From positions 1-64,000 of the forward strand of contig JAFSNB010000042.1 in NCBI GenBank assembly GCA_017447625.1: DNA of 64,000 bases, written 5' to 3'. Source of the DNA: Bacteroidaceae bacterium (GTDB lineage Bacteria; Bacteroidota; Bacteroidia; Bacteroidales; Bacteroidaceae). Positions 8,582 through 17,394 of the stretch are shown piece after piece (position 1 is the stretch's first letter; every line of letters starts with the position of its first letter). The translations under genes were made by a program, and so were the position numbers. The notes beneath the pieces are model-generated. The model did no database searches and was not told the DNA's origin. It worked only from the letters and a program-made list of their open reading frames with translations.

Positions 8582-9745
8582 TTACTGTCCTGGCATCTTG
8601 CCGTCAAGGACGCCGACGAGCATCTGCAGAAGTTCGTCGGTGGGGCGGGAGAGGCGCATATTGCCAACGGTGTTTTGAGCCTGGCGTTTGCCAGCTTTGA
8701 TGAGGGCTATACGCTGCTGAAGGATAGCCTTCATTTGCTGCTTGTATTTATTGTCGGTCTCGGGACCGAAGGGCTTCACCCAACGAGCCAATTGCATGTC
8801 ATCGGCATCTAGGCTGGGATTTGAGAGATATTCGCGTATATAACCAAGATAGGTGCTGTAGTCCTTTTGTTTCTCCGCTACCGTGATGAGTGTGGAAAGA
8901 CGGTAATGGTCTGCGTTGGGAACATTCATTTCCTTTAGCAGAGCCTGGAATTTGTCAAACTGTGCCTGATCAAGGGTTACTGTGCCGTCGGCGTTCTCGG
9001 TGATAATCTGCCTCTGATAAGTGTTCAGCACGTTCTGGATCTTCATGTTCACGGGCATCTCACCAATTGCGGCCTTAAGTGCTTCAGGGTTCTTGGCAGT
9101 GTAGATGAAGGACTTGGAGAACGGGTTGGTGATATTACGCATGAAAATCATACGCAGGGTGCTGTCGGCGGCGAAGGTGGTCTCCTTGCCTTCCAACAGG
9201 GCTTCTGCCACAAGGTCAGCATCGTCGGCTTTGTAAGTGGCGGTCAGAGTCTTCAGGTAAGCCATGAGGAACTCAGGGTCGCGGTCACCGCTCTCCCAAC
9301 GTGCCTGCAGCTCTGAGGAGCCGTCGTCGCGGCTCTTGTCCTGCACTTTCTGCAGGAATTCCTCGGCTTTGCTGCCTCCGAGGAAACGCCCTATCTCTTT
9401 GGCGTCGGCGTTAAAGATAACAAAGGTGGGATAGGCCTGAATCTGGAGTTTCTTTGCCAGAGGTGCGCCATAAGCACTCTCCATGTCTATCTTCAGGCAG
9501 ACGAAGCGCGGGTTCATGTAAGCCCCCACCTGCTCTTGCGGGAAGACGGTGTTTGCCATCATCTTACATGGACCGCACCAAGTAGTGAAACAGTCGAGGA
9601 AGATGAGCTTCTTCTCAGCCTTGGCCTTTACAGAAGCCTGTTCGAGGGTCGTCCCTGCGGGCTCAAAGGCTATGCCCTGAGACATTGCGGGGAGAGAAAA
9701 AAGAAAAGAGAAGAAGAGAAAAGAGAGTAAATGGAGTTTTTTCAT
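8582..9745 (-). CDS. Secreted thioredoxin-fold protein of the SusCD operon
   Basis: A 387-residue protein with a signal peptide (1-22, ending AMSQG) and an N-terminal thioredoxin domain whose active site WCGPCK is at 56-61, followed by the cis-proline segment AYPTF. The remaining 230 residues are helical and of no recognised family. A redox or disulfide role in the periplasm is expected from the CxxC motif. It is the last gene of the SusC, SusD, DUF4843, PKD-like series, where thioredoxin-like proteins commonly occur. Upstream it is separated from the PKD-like gene by AT-rich repeats. Its stop codon lies at the edge of a TGTCAATTGTCAACTGT repeat. Confidence 0.88.
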   Translation of the reverse strand: MKKLHLLSFLFFSFLFSLPAMSQGIAFEPAGTTLEQASVKAKAEKKLIFLDCFTTWCGPCKMMANTVFPQEQVGAYMNPRFVCLKIDMESAYGAPLAKKLQIQAYPTFVIFNADAKEIGRFLGGSKAEEFLQKVQDKSRDDGSSELQARWESGDRDPEFLMAYLKTLTATYKADDADLVAEALLEGKETTFAADSTLRMIFMRNITNPFSKSFIYTAKNPEALKAAIGEMPVNMKIQNVLNTYQRQIITENADGTVTLDQAQFDKFQALLKEMNVPNADHYRLSTLITVAEKQKDYSTYLGYIREYLSNPSLDADDMQLARWVKPFGPETDNKYKQQMKAILQQRIALIKAGKRQAQNTVGNMRLSRPTDELLQMLVGVLDGKMPGQ

Positions 9746-9746
9746 A

Positions 9747-9830
9747 ACGTTATTTAATGATTTTATGATTTACAATTTAAAGATTTACGCGCAGCCTAAT
9801 TATGAATTCTGCATTATGAATTATGAATTT
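9747..9830. repeat. AT-rich repeat spacer
   Basis: ATTTAATGATTTTATGATTTAC units next to the start codon, then TTATGAATTCTGCATTATGA units at about 9797-9830. They fill almost the whole spacer between two operon genes. Confidence 0.6.
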
Positions 9831-9839
9831 CACTAAGTG

Positions 9840-11513
9840 CTACTGCATAGAGAATTTCCAGGCCATGTCTTTGACGCGGCCGGGGATTGGATACTCGTAA
9901 TGGTTTTCAGTATCGAGGATACCGGAGGCCGGGTTGATGAGGTATTCATAGACTCGCCCTTGGCTGGTTTCGGGATTCCACGTAGCGATATGTACGAGGT
10001 TGTCTGCACGTGGAACCATTCCGTAGCCATAGATTGTGCCGTGATAGTATTTCATTATGCGGACGCAAGTGACCTGCTCGTTTTCAGAAGGGGCTTCCCA
10101 AGCCACGGATGCTGGCAGCTGGCTGTCGTACGCCAATGTATATACTTTGTTGCCGGCACCGTAGTAGATGAAGTTGCCGACGTGACTGGCAGAGAGCGTG
10201 GTGGCCTCGGTGATGTCCGGACAGAGGGCATTCAGAGGATACATGTTCACAGCTATGTTGTTGTCCTGCGGCGATGTAGTGGCGAAATTAGCTACTGCAA
10301 GGAAACGTTCGGAGCCGCGCGACATAAGTAGATATTCGTATGGACGGAGGGAGACTCCCATGCTCGCGCCTCGGCCCCAGTCGCCCATAATCAGCTCCAA
10401 GCCTGTGTTGTTGATGTCGAACACGGCTCCCTCCTCCTGTTCAGGGAAGCTCTCCAGACGTGCCGAGTTGTAGGCTGCATAGCGGAAACAGTGGTTCGTC
10501 TGGTCATAGACCACGATACCATAGTTCAGGGTGTGAGGCACCTCGGCATTCCACTGTGCCAACTGGCCTATGTCGTCTGTCATCTTGGGTATTCCGAATC
10601 GGGTGGTTCGCCCCTCGGTGGCACTGAACGAATATGTGTTTGTATATATCTTGTTGTTGTTGAACAGGATTTCTGAATTTTGCCCGCTCATAACACCGGA
10701 TCCGTGTTGGCCGTACCAGGTGGGGGCCATCGTCTCGGGAGCCTCATGGAAGAATTCGTTGAATTCCAAAGCCTTTTCTATCCCGTTCTCGCTCACGCCG
10801 ACCAGAGTGTAGTCCGTACAGAGGCCAACGTAGTTGTTGCCCGACACCAGCGACACGGCGATATCGAGACAGCGGATAGGATGTCCTTGAAGCGGCTCGC
10901 CGTTGGTGGTTTCGTAGAGGTTTGTGTAATAGCGGTTGTAGTTTACATTCAGTTTCGTCCAGGGGTTGTAGATGAGTGCTACGTCGGAGTAGCCCGGTTG
11001 GTCCGCGCGTTCGTAGAATATCATCCAACCGCCGTCGAACACCTCGCTTACGGCCACGGGGATGCGGAAGAACTGGCGTATTCCGTCGTTGCGGTTGGTG
11101 ACCACGAGCTGCACATAATAGTTGCCGCCCGTGCGGGAGATTACGGAGTTCAGCACCCGTTCGTGGCCAATGGTGTCAACCACAGTGTTTGCTCCTGAAC
11201 CGGACGTGGCGCTGAATATTGTCCATTGGTAATCCAGCGGCGCCTGACTCGCGTCCGTCACCTCCTTACCCTCGAAATAGACTTTGGGTGAAAGCACAAG
11301 GGTGTCGAATCGCATAATGGCGTACTCCGACTGCAGTCCTGCGTTTGCGGTGTCAATGCTAACCGACTCCAATTCGTGATAGTCATAATTCCCGAGGTCG
11401 GAATAGCAGGAAGTAAACAAACAGAGCAGAAGACTCACCCCCCAGCCCCTCCCGTGAAGGGAGGGGAGTAAATACTTTTGCAAATTGCGGAAGAATGTAT
11501 TCTTAATAACCAT
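9840..11513 (-). CDS. PKD-like family surface lipoprotein
   Basis: A 557-residue lipoprotein: lipobox cysteine at about residue 36 (LLLCLFTSC), then the CYSDLGNYDYHE start typical of the PKD-like lipoproteins found next to SusCD pairs. The body looks beta-rich, with aromatic DGGWMIFYER and GIPKMTDDIGQ segments. It presumably binds glycan or helps the SusCD complex at the cell surface; no enzyme motif is seen. Residues 4-30 are nearly identical to the N-termini of the next two genes upstream and are partly encoded by a GC-rich palindrome. Confidence 0.85.
   Translation of the reverse strand: MVIKNTFFRNLQKYLLPSLHGRGWGVSLLLCLFTSCYSDLGNYDYHELESVSIDTANAGLQSEYAIMRFDTLVLSPKVYFEGKEVTDASQAPLDYQWTIFSATSGSGANTVVDTIGHERVLNSVISRTGGNYYVQLVVTNRNDGIRQFFRIPVAVSEVFDGGWMIFYERADQPGYSDVALIYNPWTKLNVNYNRYYTNLYETTNGEPLQGHPIRCLDIAVSLVSGNNYVGLCTDYTLVGVSENGIEKALEFNEFFHEAPETMAPTWYGQHGSGVMSGQNSEILFNNNKIYTNTYSFSATEGRTTRFGIPKMTDDIGQLAQWNAEVPHTLNYGIVVYDQTNHCFRYAAYNSARLESFPEQEEGAVFDINNTGLELIMGDWGRGASMGVSLRPYEYLLMSRGSERFLAVANFATTSPQDNNIAVNMYPLNALCPDITEATTLSASHVGNFIYYGAGNKVYTLAYDSQLPASVAWEAPSENEQVTCVRIMKYYHGTIYGYGMVPRADNLVHIATWNPETSQGRVYEYLINPASGILDTENHYEYPIPGRVKDMAWKFSMQ
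11432..11468. repeat. GC-rich palindromic element, type A, inside a signal peptide
   Basis: CACCCCCCAGCCCCTCCC, a GTGA loop, then GGGAGGGGAG. Read on the minus strand it encodes LPSLHGRGWGV, just before the lipoprotein hydrophobic core. Confidence 0.8.
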
Positions 11514-11532
11514 AATATCTTGATTCTTACTT

Positions 11533-11600
11533 TTCGGTATAACGGAATAACGGTATTACGTAATAACGCCTTTCAATGTTCAATGGTCAATGTTCAATGG
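11533..11600. repeat. Junction repeat, copy 1 (TAACGGAATAACG plus TTCAATGGTCAATG modules)
   Basis: The same two modules in the same order fill the spacers at 12451-12518 and 14022-14107, so each junction of the SusC-to-PKD-like series has one copy. Confidence 0.75.
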
Positions 11601-11602
11601 CT

Positions 11603-12439
11603 TTAGAATATCACCAGATTTCCGAACTCGTCGGTGAGGGGGGTGTCGTGGGTAGCGTTATATTCGGCAAGGGCGCGTTGCATAACCTGTTGCAGGTGTA
11701 CGGCGTATGCAGTGGAGACAACATTCGTTGCCTCGTCGTAGGCCGTTTGGGTGTTGTAGTTGATCTCAAAGTCGATGAGATGCAGGTGCTCAATCATGAA
11801 CTGGTATTTCACGCGGCTGTAAGCGCCGAAGTATTTTGAGAGAGGCTGGCGCGGGAAGTTGGCCGCATCCCAATTGTCCGGCTTTGCGAGGTGGTTGCGC
11901 AGTCGGACGGTGATCTTCTGATGATTCTCAGAGCCTAAACTGAATTCATCGTTCGGAACGACGCGGAAATTGATTAATCCTTCGTCCTCGTCTGCGGCAA
12001 AGAGCGTCGGGTCGGGCAACAGCTGTGAGTTGAACCACACATTGTAAGTTCCGCCGATGGCGCCAGCTGGAATAACATAGTCTTCGGTGCGGATAGTAGA
12101 GACGATGAGAGCCGAGTCGCCTCCGAAAGGTTCAAGACGGAAGATGCGGTCGTGGTCGGCAGGCAATCCGCTGATTTGGGCGTAGAAAGTGACGCTCCCC
12201 TCCTCGTAAGCGTAAGAGTAGTTATATGTTGTCGATTCGTAAACTAGTCCTCCCGGATGTCCGATCCAGATGTCAAGCCCAGTCTGACTAGTGTCGTAGG
12301 TTGGGACAGACTCTTGAGAGCAGGAGGTAGTCAACAAACAGAGTAGAAGACCCACCCCCCAGCCCCTCCCTTGCCACTTCGTTAGGGAGGGGAGTAAATA
12401 CTTATGCCAATTACGGAAGGCTGTATTCTTTTTATCCAT
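11603..12439 (-). CDS. DUF4843 domain lipoprotein
   Basis: A 278-residue lipoprotein (lipobox LLTTSC, cysteine 40) followed by a DUF4843-type beta-sandwich (YEEGSVTFYAQISGLPADHDR, then YNVWFNSQLL). DUF4843 proteins regularly sit between SusD and a PKD-like lipoprotein in Bacteroidales SusCD operons; a surface glycan-binding or accessory role is inferred from position only. The N-terminus MDKKNTAFRNWHKYLLPSL matches those of the neighbouring SusD and PKD-like proteins, with a longer palindrome loop (12 bases more). Confidence 0.82.
   Translation of the reverse strand: MDKKNTAFRNWHKYLLPSLTKWQGRGWGVGLLLCLLTTSCSQESVPTYDTSQTGLDIWIGHPGGLVYESTTYNYSYAYEEGSVTFYAQISGLPADHDRIFRLEPFGGDSALIVSTIRTEDYVIPAGAIGGTYNVWFNSQLLPDPTLFAADEDEGLINFRVVPNDEFSLGSENHQKITVRLRNHLAKPDNWDAANFPRQPLSKYFGAYSRVKYQFMIEHLHLIDFEINYNTQTAYDEATNVVSTAYAVHLQQVMQRALAEYNATHDTPLTDEFGNLVIF
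12349..12394. repeat. GC-rich palindromic element, type A, inside a signal peptide
   Basis: CCCACCCCCCAGCCCCTCCC, an 11-12 base loop, then GGGAGGGGAG. It encodes part of the DUF4843 lipoprotein leader, in frame. Confidence 0.8.
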
Positions 12440-12450
12440 AATGCTTATTT

Positions 12451-12518
12451 TTCGGAATAACGGTATAACGTAATATTGGTATAACGCAGGTTAATGTTCA
12501 ATGGTCAATGTTCAATGG
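12451..12518. repeat. Junction repeat, copy 2
   Basis: CGGAATAACGGTATAACG followed by GTTCAATGGTCAATGTTCAA, between the SusD and DUF4843 genes. Confidence 0.75.
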
Positions 12519-12519
12519 C

Positions 12520-14007
12520 TTACTTATTCGCCTCCCTCTGTGCGGCTTCTGTCTCGGTGATTGGGAGCGGGAAAGTATAAACCTTTTCGGCAACTGCATC
12601 CACATCAGCATAGAGGATGACGGAGCGGTTAAGGCGCTTGTAGAGGAAGAACAGCTGGCCCTCGCCAATCAACTCGCGGCGGTACTCACGAATCAGCTCC
12701 AGATAGAAGTCCGACGGGAGCTCGTCCAGACCCGGCAGGTTGCGTGCCGCGCGCAGACGGTTCAGGGTCGCACGTGCGGCGTCGGTATTCCCGTTGCGGT
12801 ACTCCACTTCGGCCTTTATCAGATGCATCTCCCCGATACGTATCAGCGGCATTTTATACATAAAATAGCTGTTCGAGCCTGCAGGCGCGTCGTATTTTGT
12901 CAAGTAGCGGTTGTTGGCATGTGTGCTTGTGCCGGATTTGAAGAGGAAGATGTAGCGGTAGTCCTGCGTGGCGTTGTCATAGTATTCGAGCAGCAGGTCG
13001 CGTGTCACGGCAAAACTGTATTGTGAGCCGTCGTCGAAATAGCGGTCGGCCACGTCTGCCTGCAGCGTCAGGTTGTTGAGGGCGAAGATATGCTCTGTGG
13101 CAAGGCAGCGGTCTGAACCAGCCTGCAGATTGGCAACGGTGGCCCAGGGGAACTGATCGCTTTCCAAAACTGTGTTTGCGGCCTGAAGGGCTTCGTCATA
13201 GCGTCCCGCCCACATCAGCACACGTGCTTCCAGAGCCTTGACAGCATAGTAGTTAAGATGCAACTGCCGATTGGCCAGATAGCCGTTGTCCTCGTTTTCA
13301 CTGACTTCGCGCCCCGTAGCTATCGGGTCGGTGGTGAGCAGTAGCGAATCGGCCACATGCAGGTCTGCCAGCACCTTCTCCGTCACTTCGGCCACCGTAA
13401 GCTGTGGAAAAACACGGTAGCTGAGGGCTGTGCTGTAAGGAATTGATGGCTGCTGCGGATTCACCTCGAAACTGACACCGAAGCAACGCAGCAGGTCGAA
13501 GTGCAAGAATGCACGTAGTGCCAGCGCCTCGCCTTTGATGATGTCGTGGTTGTCACCGCTGAAGAGCTGAGGCTTCTCATCAATATGAGCCAGCAGGTTA
13601 TTCACGTTGGCAATGCCGCTGTAGCTGTTCGCCCAGATGTCGCGGATGAAGCCTGTAGGCAGGGATGCGTCGTAGTTGAATACAGCCGCATCTCCATATT
13701 GGATTGCATAGTAGAAGTCCCACTCGTGTCCGAGGACACCGATGAATCCGTAGGTCATGTCTTTCGCGTAGGTCTTGGAGGAGACCATTGAGGAATAGAC
13801 ACCTGCCAGTGCCTCCTTGAAACCGCTCTCGGTGGTGAATAGCTCAGTATCCTCCACCTGAGACCGTGGCTGCACGTCGAGCCAGGAGTTGCAGGAGGTC
13901 ATTGTCAATGACAAAACGAGCAGGAGACCCACCCCCCTGCCCCTCCCGTGAAGGGAGGGGAGCAAATACTTTTGCAAATTGCGGAAGAATGTATTTTTTT
14001 TATTCAT
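12520..14007 (-). CDS. SusD/RagB family outer-membrane glycan-binding lipoprotein
   Basis: A 495-residue SusD-like protein that, as a family, forms the lid of the SusC channel and captures oligosaccharides. Seen: lipobox SLTMTSC with cysteine 39, the CNSWLDVQPRSQVEDTELF start, helical TPR-like repeats (EALAGVYSSM, ALRAFLHFDLLRCFG) and the C-terminal REYRRELIGEGQLFFLYKR signature. The glycan is not predictable from sequence. It follows SusC after about 100 bases of repeats. The leader before the lipobox is shared with the two downstream lipoproteins. Confidence 0.93.
   Translation of the reverse strand: MNKKNTFFRNLQKYLLPSLHGRGRGVGLLLVLSLTMTSCNSWLDVQPRSQVEDTELFTTESGFKEALAGVYSSMVSSKTYAKDMTYGFIGVLGHEWDFYYAIQYGDAAVFNYDASLPTGFIRDIWANSYSGIANVNNLLAHIDEKPQLFSGDNHDIIKGEALALRAFLHFDLLRCFGVSFEVNPQQPSIPYSTALSYRVFPQLTVAEVTEKVLADLHVADSLLLTTDPIATGREVSENEDNGYLANRQLHLNYYAVKALEARVLMWAGRYDEALQAANTVLESDQFPWATVANLQAGSDRCLATEHIFALNNLTLQADVADRYFDDGSQYSFAVTRDLLLEYYDNATQDYRYIFLFKSGTSTHANNRYLTKYDAPAGSNSYFMYKMPLIRIGEMHLIKAEVEYRNGNTDAARATLNRLRAARNLPGLDELPSDFYLELIREYRRELIGEGQLFFLYKRLNRSVILYADVDAVAEKVYTFPLPITETEAAQREANK
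13926..13962. repeat. GC-rich palindromic element, type A, inside the SusD signal peptide
   Basis: Same core as at 11432; encodes LPSLHGRGRGV. The adjacent bases toward the start codon (to about 14004) also match the 11469-11510 stretch almost exactly. Confidence 0.8.
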
Positions 14008-14021
14008 ATTTTATATTTTCG

Positions 14022-14107
14022 GAATAACGGAATAACGTAATATCGGTATAACCCCTTTCAATGTTCAATGGTCAATGTTCAATGGTCAATGGTCAATATT
14101 CAATGGT
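14022..14107. repeat. Junction repeat, copy 3 (expanded)
   Basis: GGAATAACGTAATATCGG followed by five TTCAATGGTCAATG-type units, between the SusC and SusD genes. This copy has more units than the other two. Confidence 0.75.
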
Positions 14108-14109
14108 CT

Positions 14110-17100
14110 TTAGAATGTTGCCGTGAGTGACAGCGAGAAGGTGCGGGCGTAGGGGTAGGAGAGTCCGCGCTCTGCCTTTATGGTGGAGAGGTGGAACACA
14201 TCGTTCATGTAGAATGTGACACGCATCCTTTCCAGTCCGGCCTTCTTCAGCCACGAGCAGTATTTGAAATCGTAGTAAGCCGAGAGGCTCGTGAGGTCTA
14301 ACATGTTGTTGCGCTGTACAAAACGTGTGGAGGCGTAGGTCGTGGTCGGAGTGGCAGAGATATGCTTGTAGAGAGCCACATCGCCAACGGCGTTCCAAGT
14401 GTCTGAGAACACGCGGCGGTCCACATTGTTTGCTATGTTCACGTTCTCCACGCGGTCCACGAGCGTCTGGTTGTAATAGTCGCCTCCCATCTGATAACTG
14501 AAAAGCAGGCTAAGGCCTATGCCCTTAACCTCGCCGTTCAGACCCAGTGTCCCGTGGACTTTTGGGTTCGCGTCGCCCGCGATGATATAGTCATCAGTGG
14601 TATATGAGTAAGTGGTTGTGCCGTCCTTCTTCAGGAACATCTCACGTCCGGTGGCGGGGTCGATGCCAAGCGACTGCACTGCCCAGATTGCGCTCATGCT
14701 CTGACCCTCTTCATAGCGGATTAGGGGAGAAGTGGTCGTCTCGGCATCCTGCTCGCGGTTGAATGTGCTGAGAGCCTCGTTGATTTTCGTCACGCGGTTC
14801 ACGTTGTGCGCGATACTTCCGGTGAGGCTCATATACGACTGTCCCTTCTGGAAGAAGCGCCAGTTGGCCGTTGCCTCTACGCCTTTGTTCTCCACGTTTC
14901 CGAGATTCTCCATATACGAGGTGAAGCCGGTGGATGTCGGTATAGACATGGCAATCAGAGCGTCATGGGTGCGGCTATTATACCAGTCGAATCGCAGGTT
15001 GAGGCGTTTCCACAGACCGAGGTCGAGACCAACGGTGAAGTCGCCCGTCTGCTGCCATTTCAGGTTCGGGTTCGGCATCCCCATCAGATATGCTCCGGAA
15101 ATGTTGTCGTAAATGATATTGTCGTAGAACTTATACGTGGCTTTTGACTGATAGGGAGAGAAGTTCTGGTTACCGGTCAGTCCGTAGGTGACGCGGAACT
15201 TGCAGAGGTTGAGCCATCGGGCATCGCTCATGAAGTGTTCCTTGTGCAGATTCCATCCTAAACCGGCACTCCAGAAGGTACCCCAGCGGTTGTCCGAGCC
15301 GAACACCGATGAGCCGTTGAAACGGATGCTCGCGTCGAAGAGGTAGCGTTCATCAAACGAGTAGTTGGCTGCGCCTGTAATACCCAACGAGCGTGTGCGG
15401 CTTTCTGAACCTGAAGGCTTACCGCCCTCGGCGTATTGCTTTGCAAAGGTGATGTAATCGACGTGATTGTTCAGGAATCCCCAAGCCGTCATTCCTTCGG
15501 TGTTGCTGGAAGCGTTCTGCATCGAGTAGGCGGCGTTTGCCAGCAGCATGTGCTTGCCCCACGTGTGCGAATAGTTGCCGGTGATATCTATCGAGAGGCT
15601 GTTGCTCTCACCATTATTAATATTATAGCTGCCGCGCTGGAAATAGCGGTCGCCTGTCCAGTCGTAGAAGCGGGTGTGGTCGCCCGGATAGAAGTCCTCC
15701 CGTTTGTCGTTCTGGTGGGTGAATCCCAGTCGCGCGGTGAAGCGCAGGTCGTCTATGGGCCTGTATTCCAGATAGAAGTTCTCCACCACCTCGGTATATT
15801 TAGAGAAGTTCTTTGTGCCGATAGTGGCGTTGTAGAGTGGGTTGTAATATGTTGTGGCACTGCCGTTGGCCCCGGGCGAGGTGTAGATTCCCAGCACCTT
15901 CGGAGTGTTCCCGAAAGCGTCCTGCGGGGCGAAGTATGGGTTCACGGACACGTAGTCGGAGAAGGTGCCGTAGGGACTGTCGTTAGCGGTATTTCCAGTT
16001 ACGGACAGAGAGTTTCGGAACATCCACTGCTTGTAGCGGTAGGATAGGCTCACGTTGCCCTGCAGAGTCTGGCGGTTGGACTTCTTCATCACGCCCGCGA
16101 CATTGTTATACATTAGGTTGGCCGAGTAACGCATTTCCTCTGTGCCTCCCTCGATATAGGCTGTGTGCTTGTGTCCGACGCCTGTGCGCAGTGGCTGTGA
16201 GAGCCAATAGGTATCTACTCCGCGTGCGATATCGGCGGCGATGGAGTTGTACTGCTCGTCGAGCAGGGCCTGATAATAAGGGGATTCTGATGAGTAGCGT
16301 CCCGACATCTGTTCCACCTGCAACTTCTCTTCGGCATTACACAGATTATATGAAGTCAGGTCCGGCACCTCTACGTTCAAGTCGCCCGTGTAGGTGATAC
16401 GCAGCCGTCCGGCTTCGGGCAGGATGGTCTCCACCACGATAACGCCGTTGCTGGCCTTTGAACCGTAGATGGCTTTTGCTGCGCCGTCCTTCAATATGGT
16501 TACGCTCTTGACACGGTTCATGTCGAGGTCGAATATCTGCTGTTGGGTTGCTTCGAATCCGTCCAGGATAAACAGCGGCGCGTTTGGGTTGCCGCTATAT
16601 TCGCCCTGCAAACCGCCGAACGAGGCATTGCCGCGGATGGTTATGTCCGCCATGTAGTTGGGGTTCGAACCCATCACGCTGTTCATGTCAACCACGAACG
16701 AGGGGTCAATACTTTGGATGATTTTCAGTACGTTGTTGTTGCCAACGAGCTTCAGATCCTCCTGAGTATAAGTCATTGCCGAGCCGGTGAAGGTGGCGCT
16801 GCGGTAGTCGAAGAGGCCGGTGACGACCACTTCGTCCATCTGGCCGCTCTCCTCCAATACTATCGTCTGATTCAGGTGATTACGTTTGGTATCGTATTTC
16901 TTCACTATCGGCTTCATCCCGACAAATGAGAACTGCACGGTGACATCCTGTCCCTTGGGCAGCGAGATGGTGAATTTTCCGTCGGCGTCTGCCACGGCTC
17001 CGCCCTTGGTCTCGCGTATGCGGATGTTGGCTCCGGGCAGCGTCTCTCCTGAAGCGTCCTTGACAACACCCTGCAGCAGCACCTCCTCACCGCTTGGCGT

Positions 17101-17286
17101 TCCCGGCACGCGCTGGGGCGTCACGGTAGTCATCGGCACAGACTGGGGTGGGTCGGTGGGTGTCTGTGCCAGCGATGTCTGTGCCAGACAAAGAGCAACA
17201 AGACAGAAGAGCGATACGATAAAATATCGGTTCGACGGAATAATGTTCCTGCGTAAATTCGGTATAACTTGAGTTAAAATGGACAT
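14110..17286 (-). CDS. SusC/RagA family TonB-linked outer-membrane transporter
   Basis: About 1,058 residues. Order: signal peptide (ending LAQTSLAQ), carboxypeptidase-regulatory-like domain (LQGVVKDASGETLPGANIRI), TonB plug (ITIRGNASFGG, LFILDGFEA, VTILKDGAAKAIYGSKASNG) and a 22-strand type barrel ending in aromatic ATF. It imports glycan fragments with TonB energy together with SusD. The frame reaches a TTG at 17319, but this overlaps the promoter; the ATG at 17284-17286 gives the signal peptide. It heads the operon 17286 to 8582. No sigma/anti-sigma or HTCS regulator lies next to it in the window. Confidence 0.95.
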   Translation of the reverse strand: MSILTQVIPNLRRNIIPSNRYFIVSLFCLVALCLAQTSLAQTPTDPPQSVPMTTVTPQRVPGTPSGEEVLLQGVVKDASGETLPGANIRIRETKGGAVADADGKFTISLPKGQDVTVQFSFVGMKPIVKKYDTKRNHLNQTIVLEESGQMDEVVVTGLFDYRSATFTGSAMTYTQEDLKLVGNNNVLKIIQSIDPSFVVDMNSVMGSNPNYMADITIRGNASFGGLQGEYSGNPNAPLFILDGFEATQQQIFDLDMNRVKSVTILKDGAAKAIYGSKASNGVIVVETILPEAGRLRITYTGDLNVEVPDLTSYNLCNAEEKLQVEQMSGRYSSESPYYQALLDEQYNSIAADIARGVDTYWLSQPLRTGVGHKHTAYIEGGTEEMRYSANLMYNNVAGVMKKSNRQTLQGNVSLSYRYKQWMFRNSLSVTGNTANDSPYGTFSDYVSVNPYFAPQDAFGNTPKVLGIYTSPGANGSATTYYNPLYNATIGTKNFSKYTEVVENFYLEYRPIDDLRFTARLGFTHQNDKREDFYPGDHTRFYDWTGDRYFQRGSYNINNGESNSLSIDITGNYSHTWGKHMLLANAAYSMQNASSNTEGMTAWGFLNNHVDYITFAKQYAEGGKPSGSESRTRSLGITGAANYSFDERYLFDASIRFNGSSVFGSDNRWGTFWSAGLGWNLHKEHFMSDARWLNLCKFRVTYGLTGNQNFSPYQSKATYKFYDNIIYDNISGAYLMGMPNPNLKWQQTGDFTVGLDLGLWKRLNLRFDWYNSRTHDALIAMSIPTSTGFTSYMENLGNVENKGVEATANWRFFQKGQSYMSLTGSIAHNVNRVTKINEALSTFNREQDAETTTSPLIRYEEGQSMSAIWAVQSLGIDPATGREMFLKKDGTTTYSYTTDDYIIAGDANPKVHGTLGLNGEVKGIGLSLLFSYQMGGDYYNQTLVDRVENVNIANNVDRRVFSDTWNAVGDVALYKHISATPTTTYASTRFVQRNNMLDLTSLSAYYDFKYCSWLKKAGLERMRVTFYMNDVFHLSTIKAERGLSYPYARTFSLSLTATF

Positions 17287-17316
17287 ATTCTTCCTTTGAT
17301 TGGTCTTTCTTGGGCG

Positions 17317-17324
17317 CAAAATTA
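17317..17324 (-). promoter_or_regulatory. -7 promoter motif (TAATTTTG) of the SusCD operon
   Basis: TAnnTTTG on the minus strand, about 31 bases before the SusC ATG. It is divergent from the promoter at 17366. Confidence 0.6.
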
Positions 17325-17365
17325 AAGAAAATTTCGTTTATTTGGCAACAATCAATAAAATTCTT

Positions 17366-17373
17366 TATCTTTG
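17366..17373 (+). promoter_or_regulatory. -7 promoter motif (TATCTTTG) with -33 TTTG
   Basis: TATCTTTG preceded by TTTG at 17341-17344 (21 bases between), the spacing expected for a Bacteroidetes promoter. It drives the 17395 gene. Confidence 0.7.
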
Positions 17374-17394
17374 CGCCGCAAAATCGTACTAAAT

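Noticed and set aside
12451..14107. CRISPR array from the repeated units between SusCD genes
   Set aside because: The units are AT-rich words without unique spacers of constant length, and no cas genes are present.
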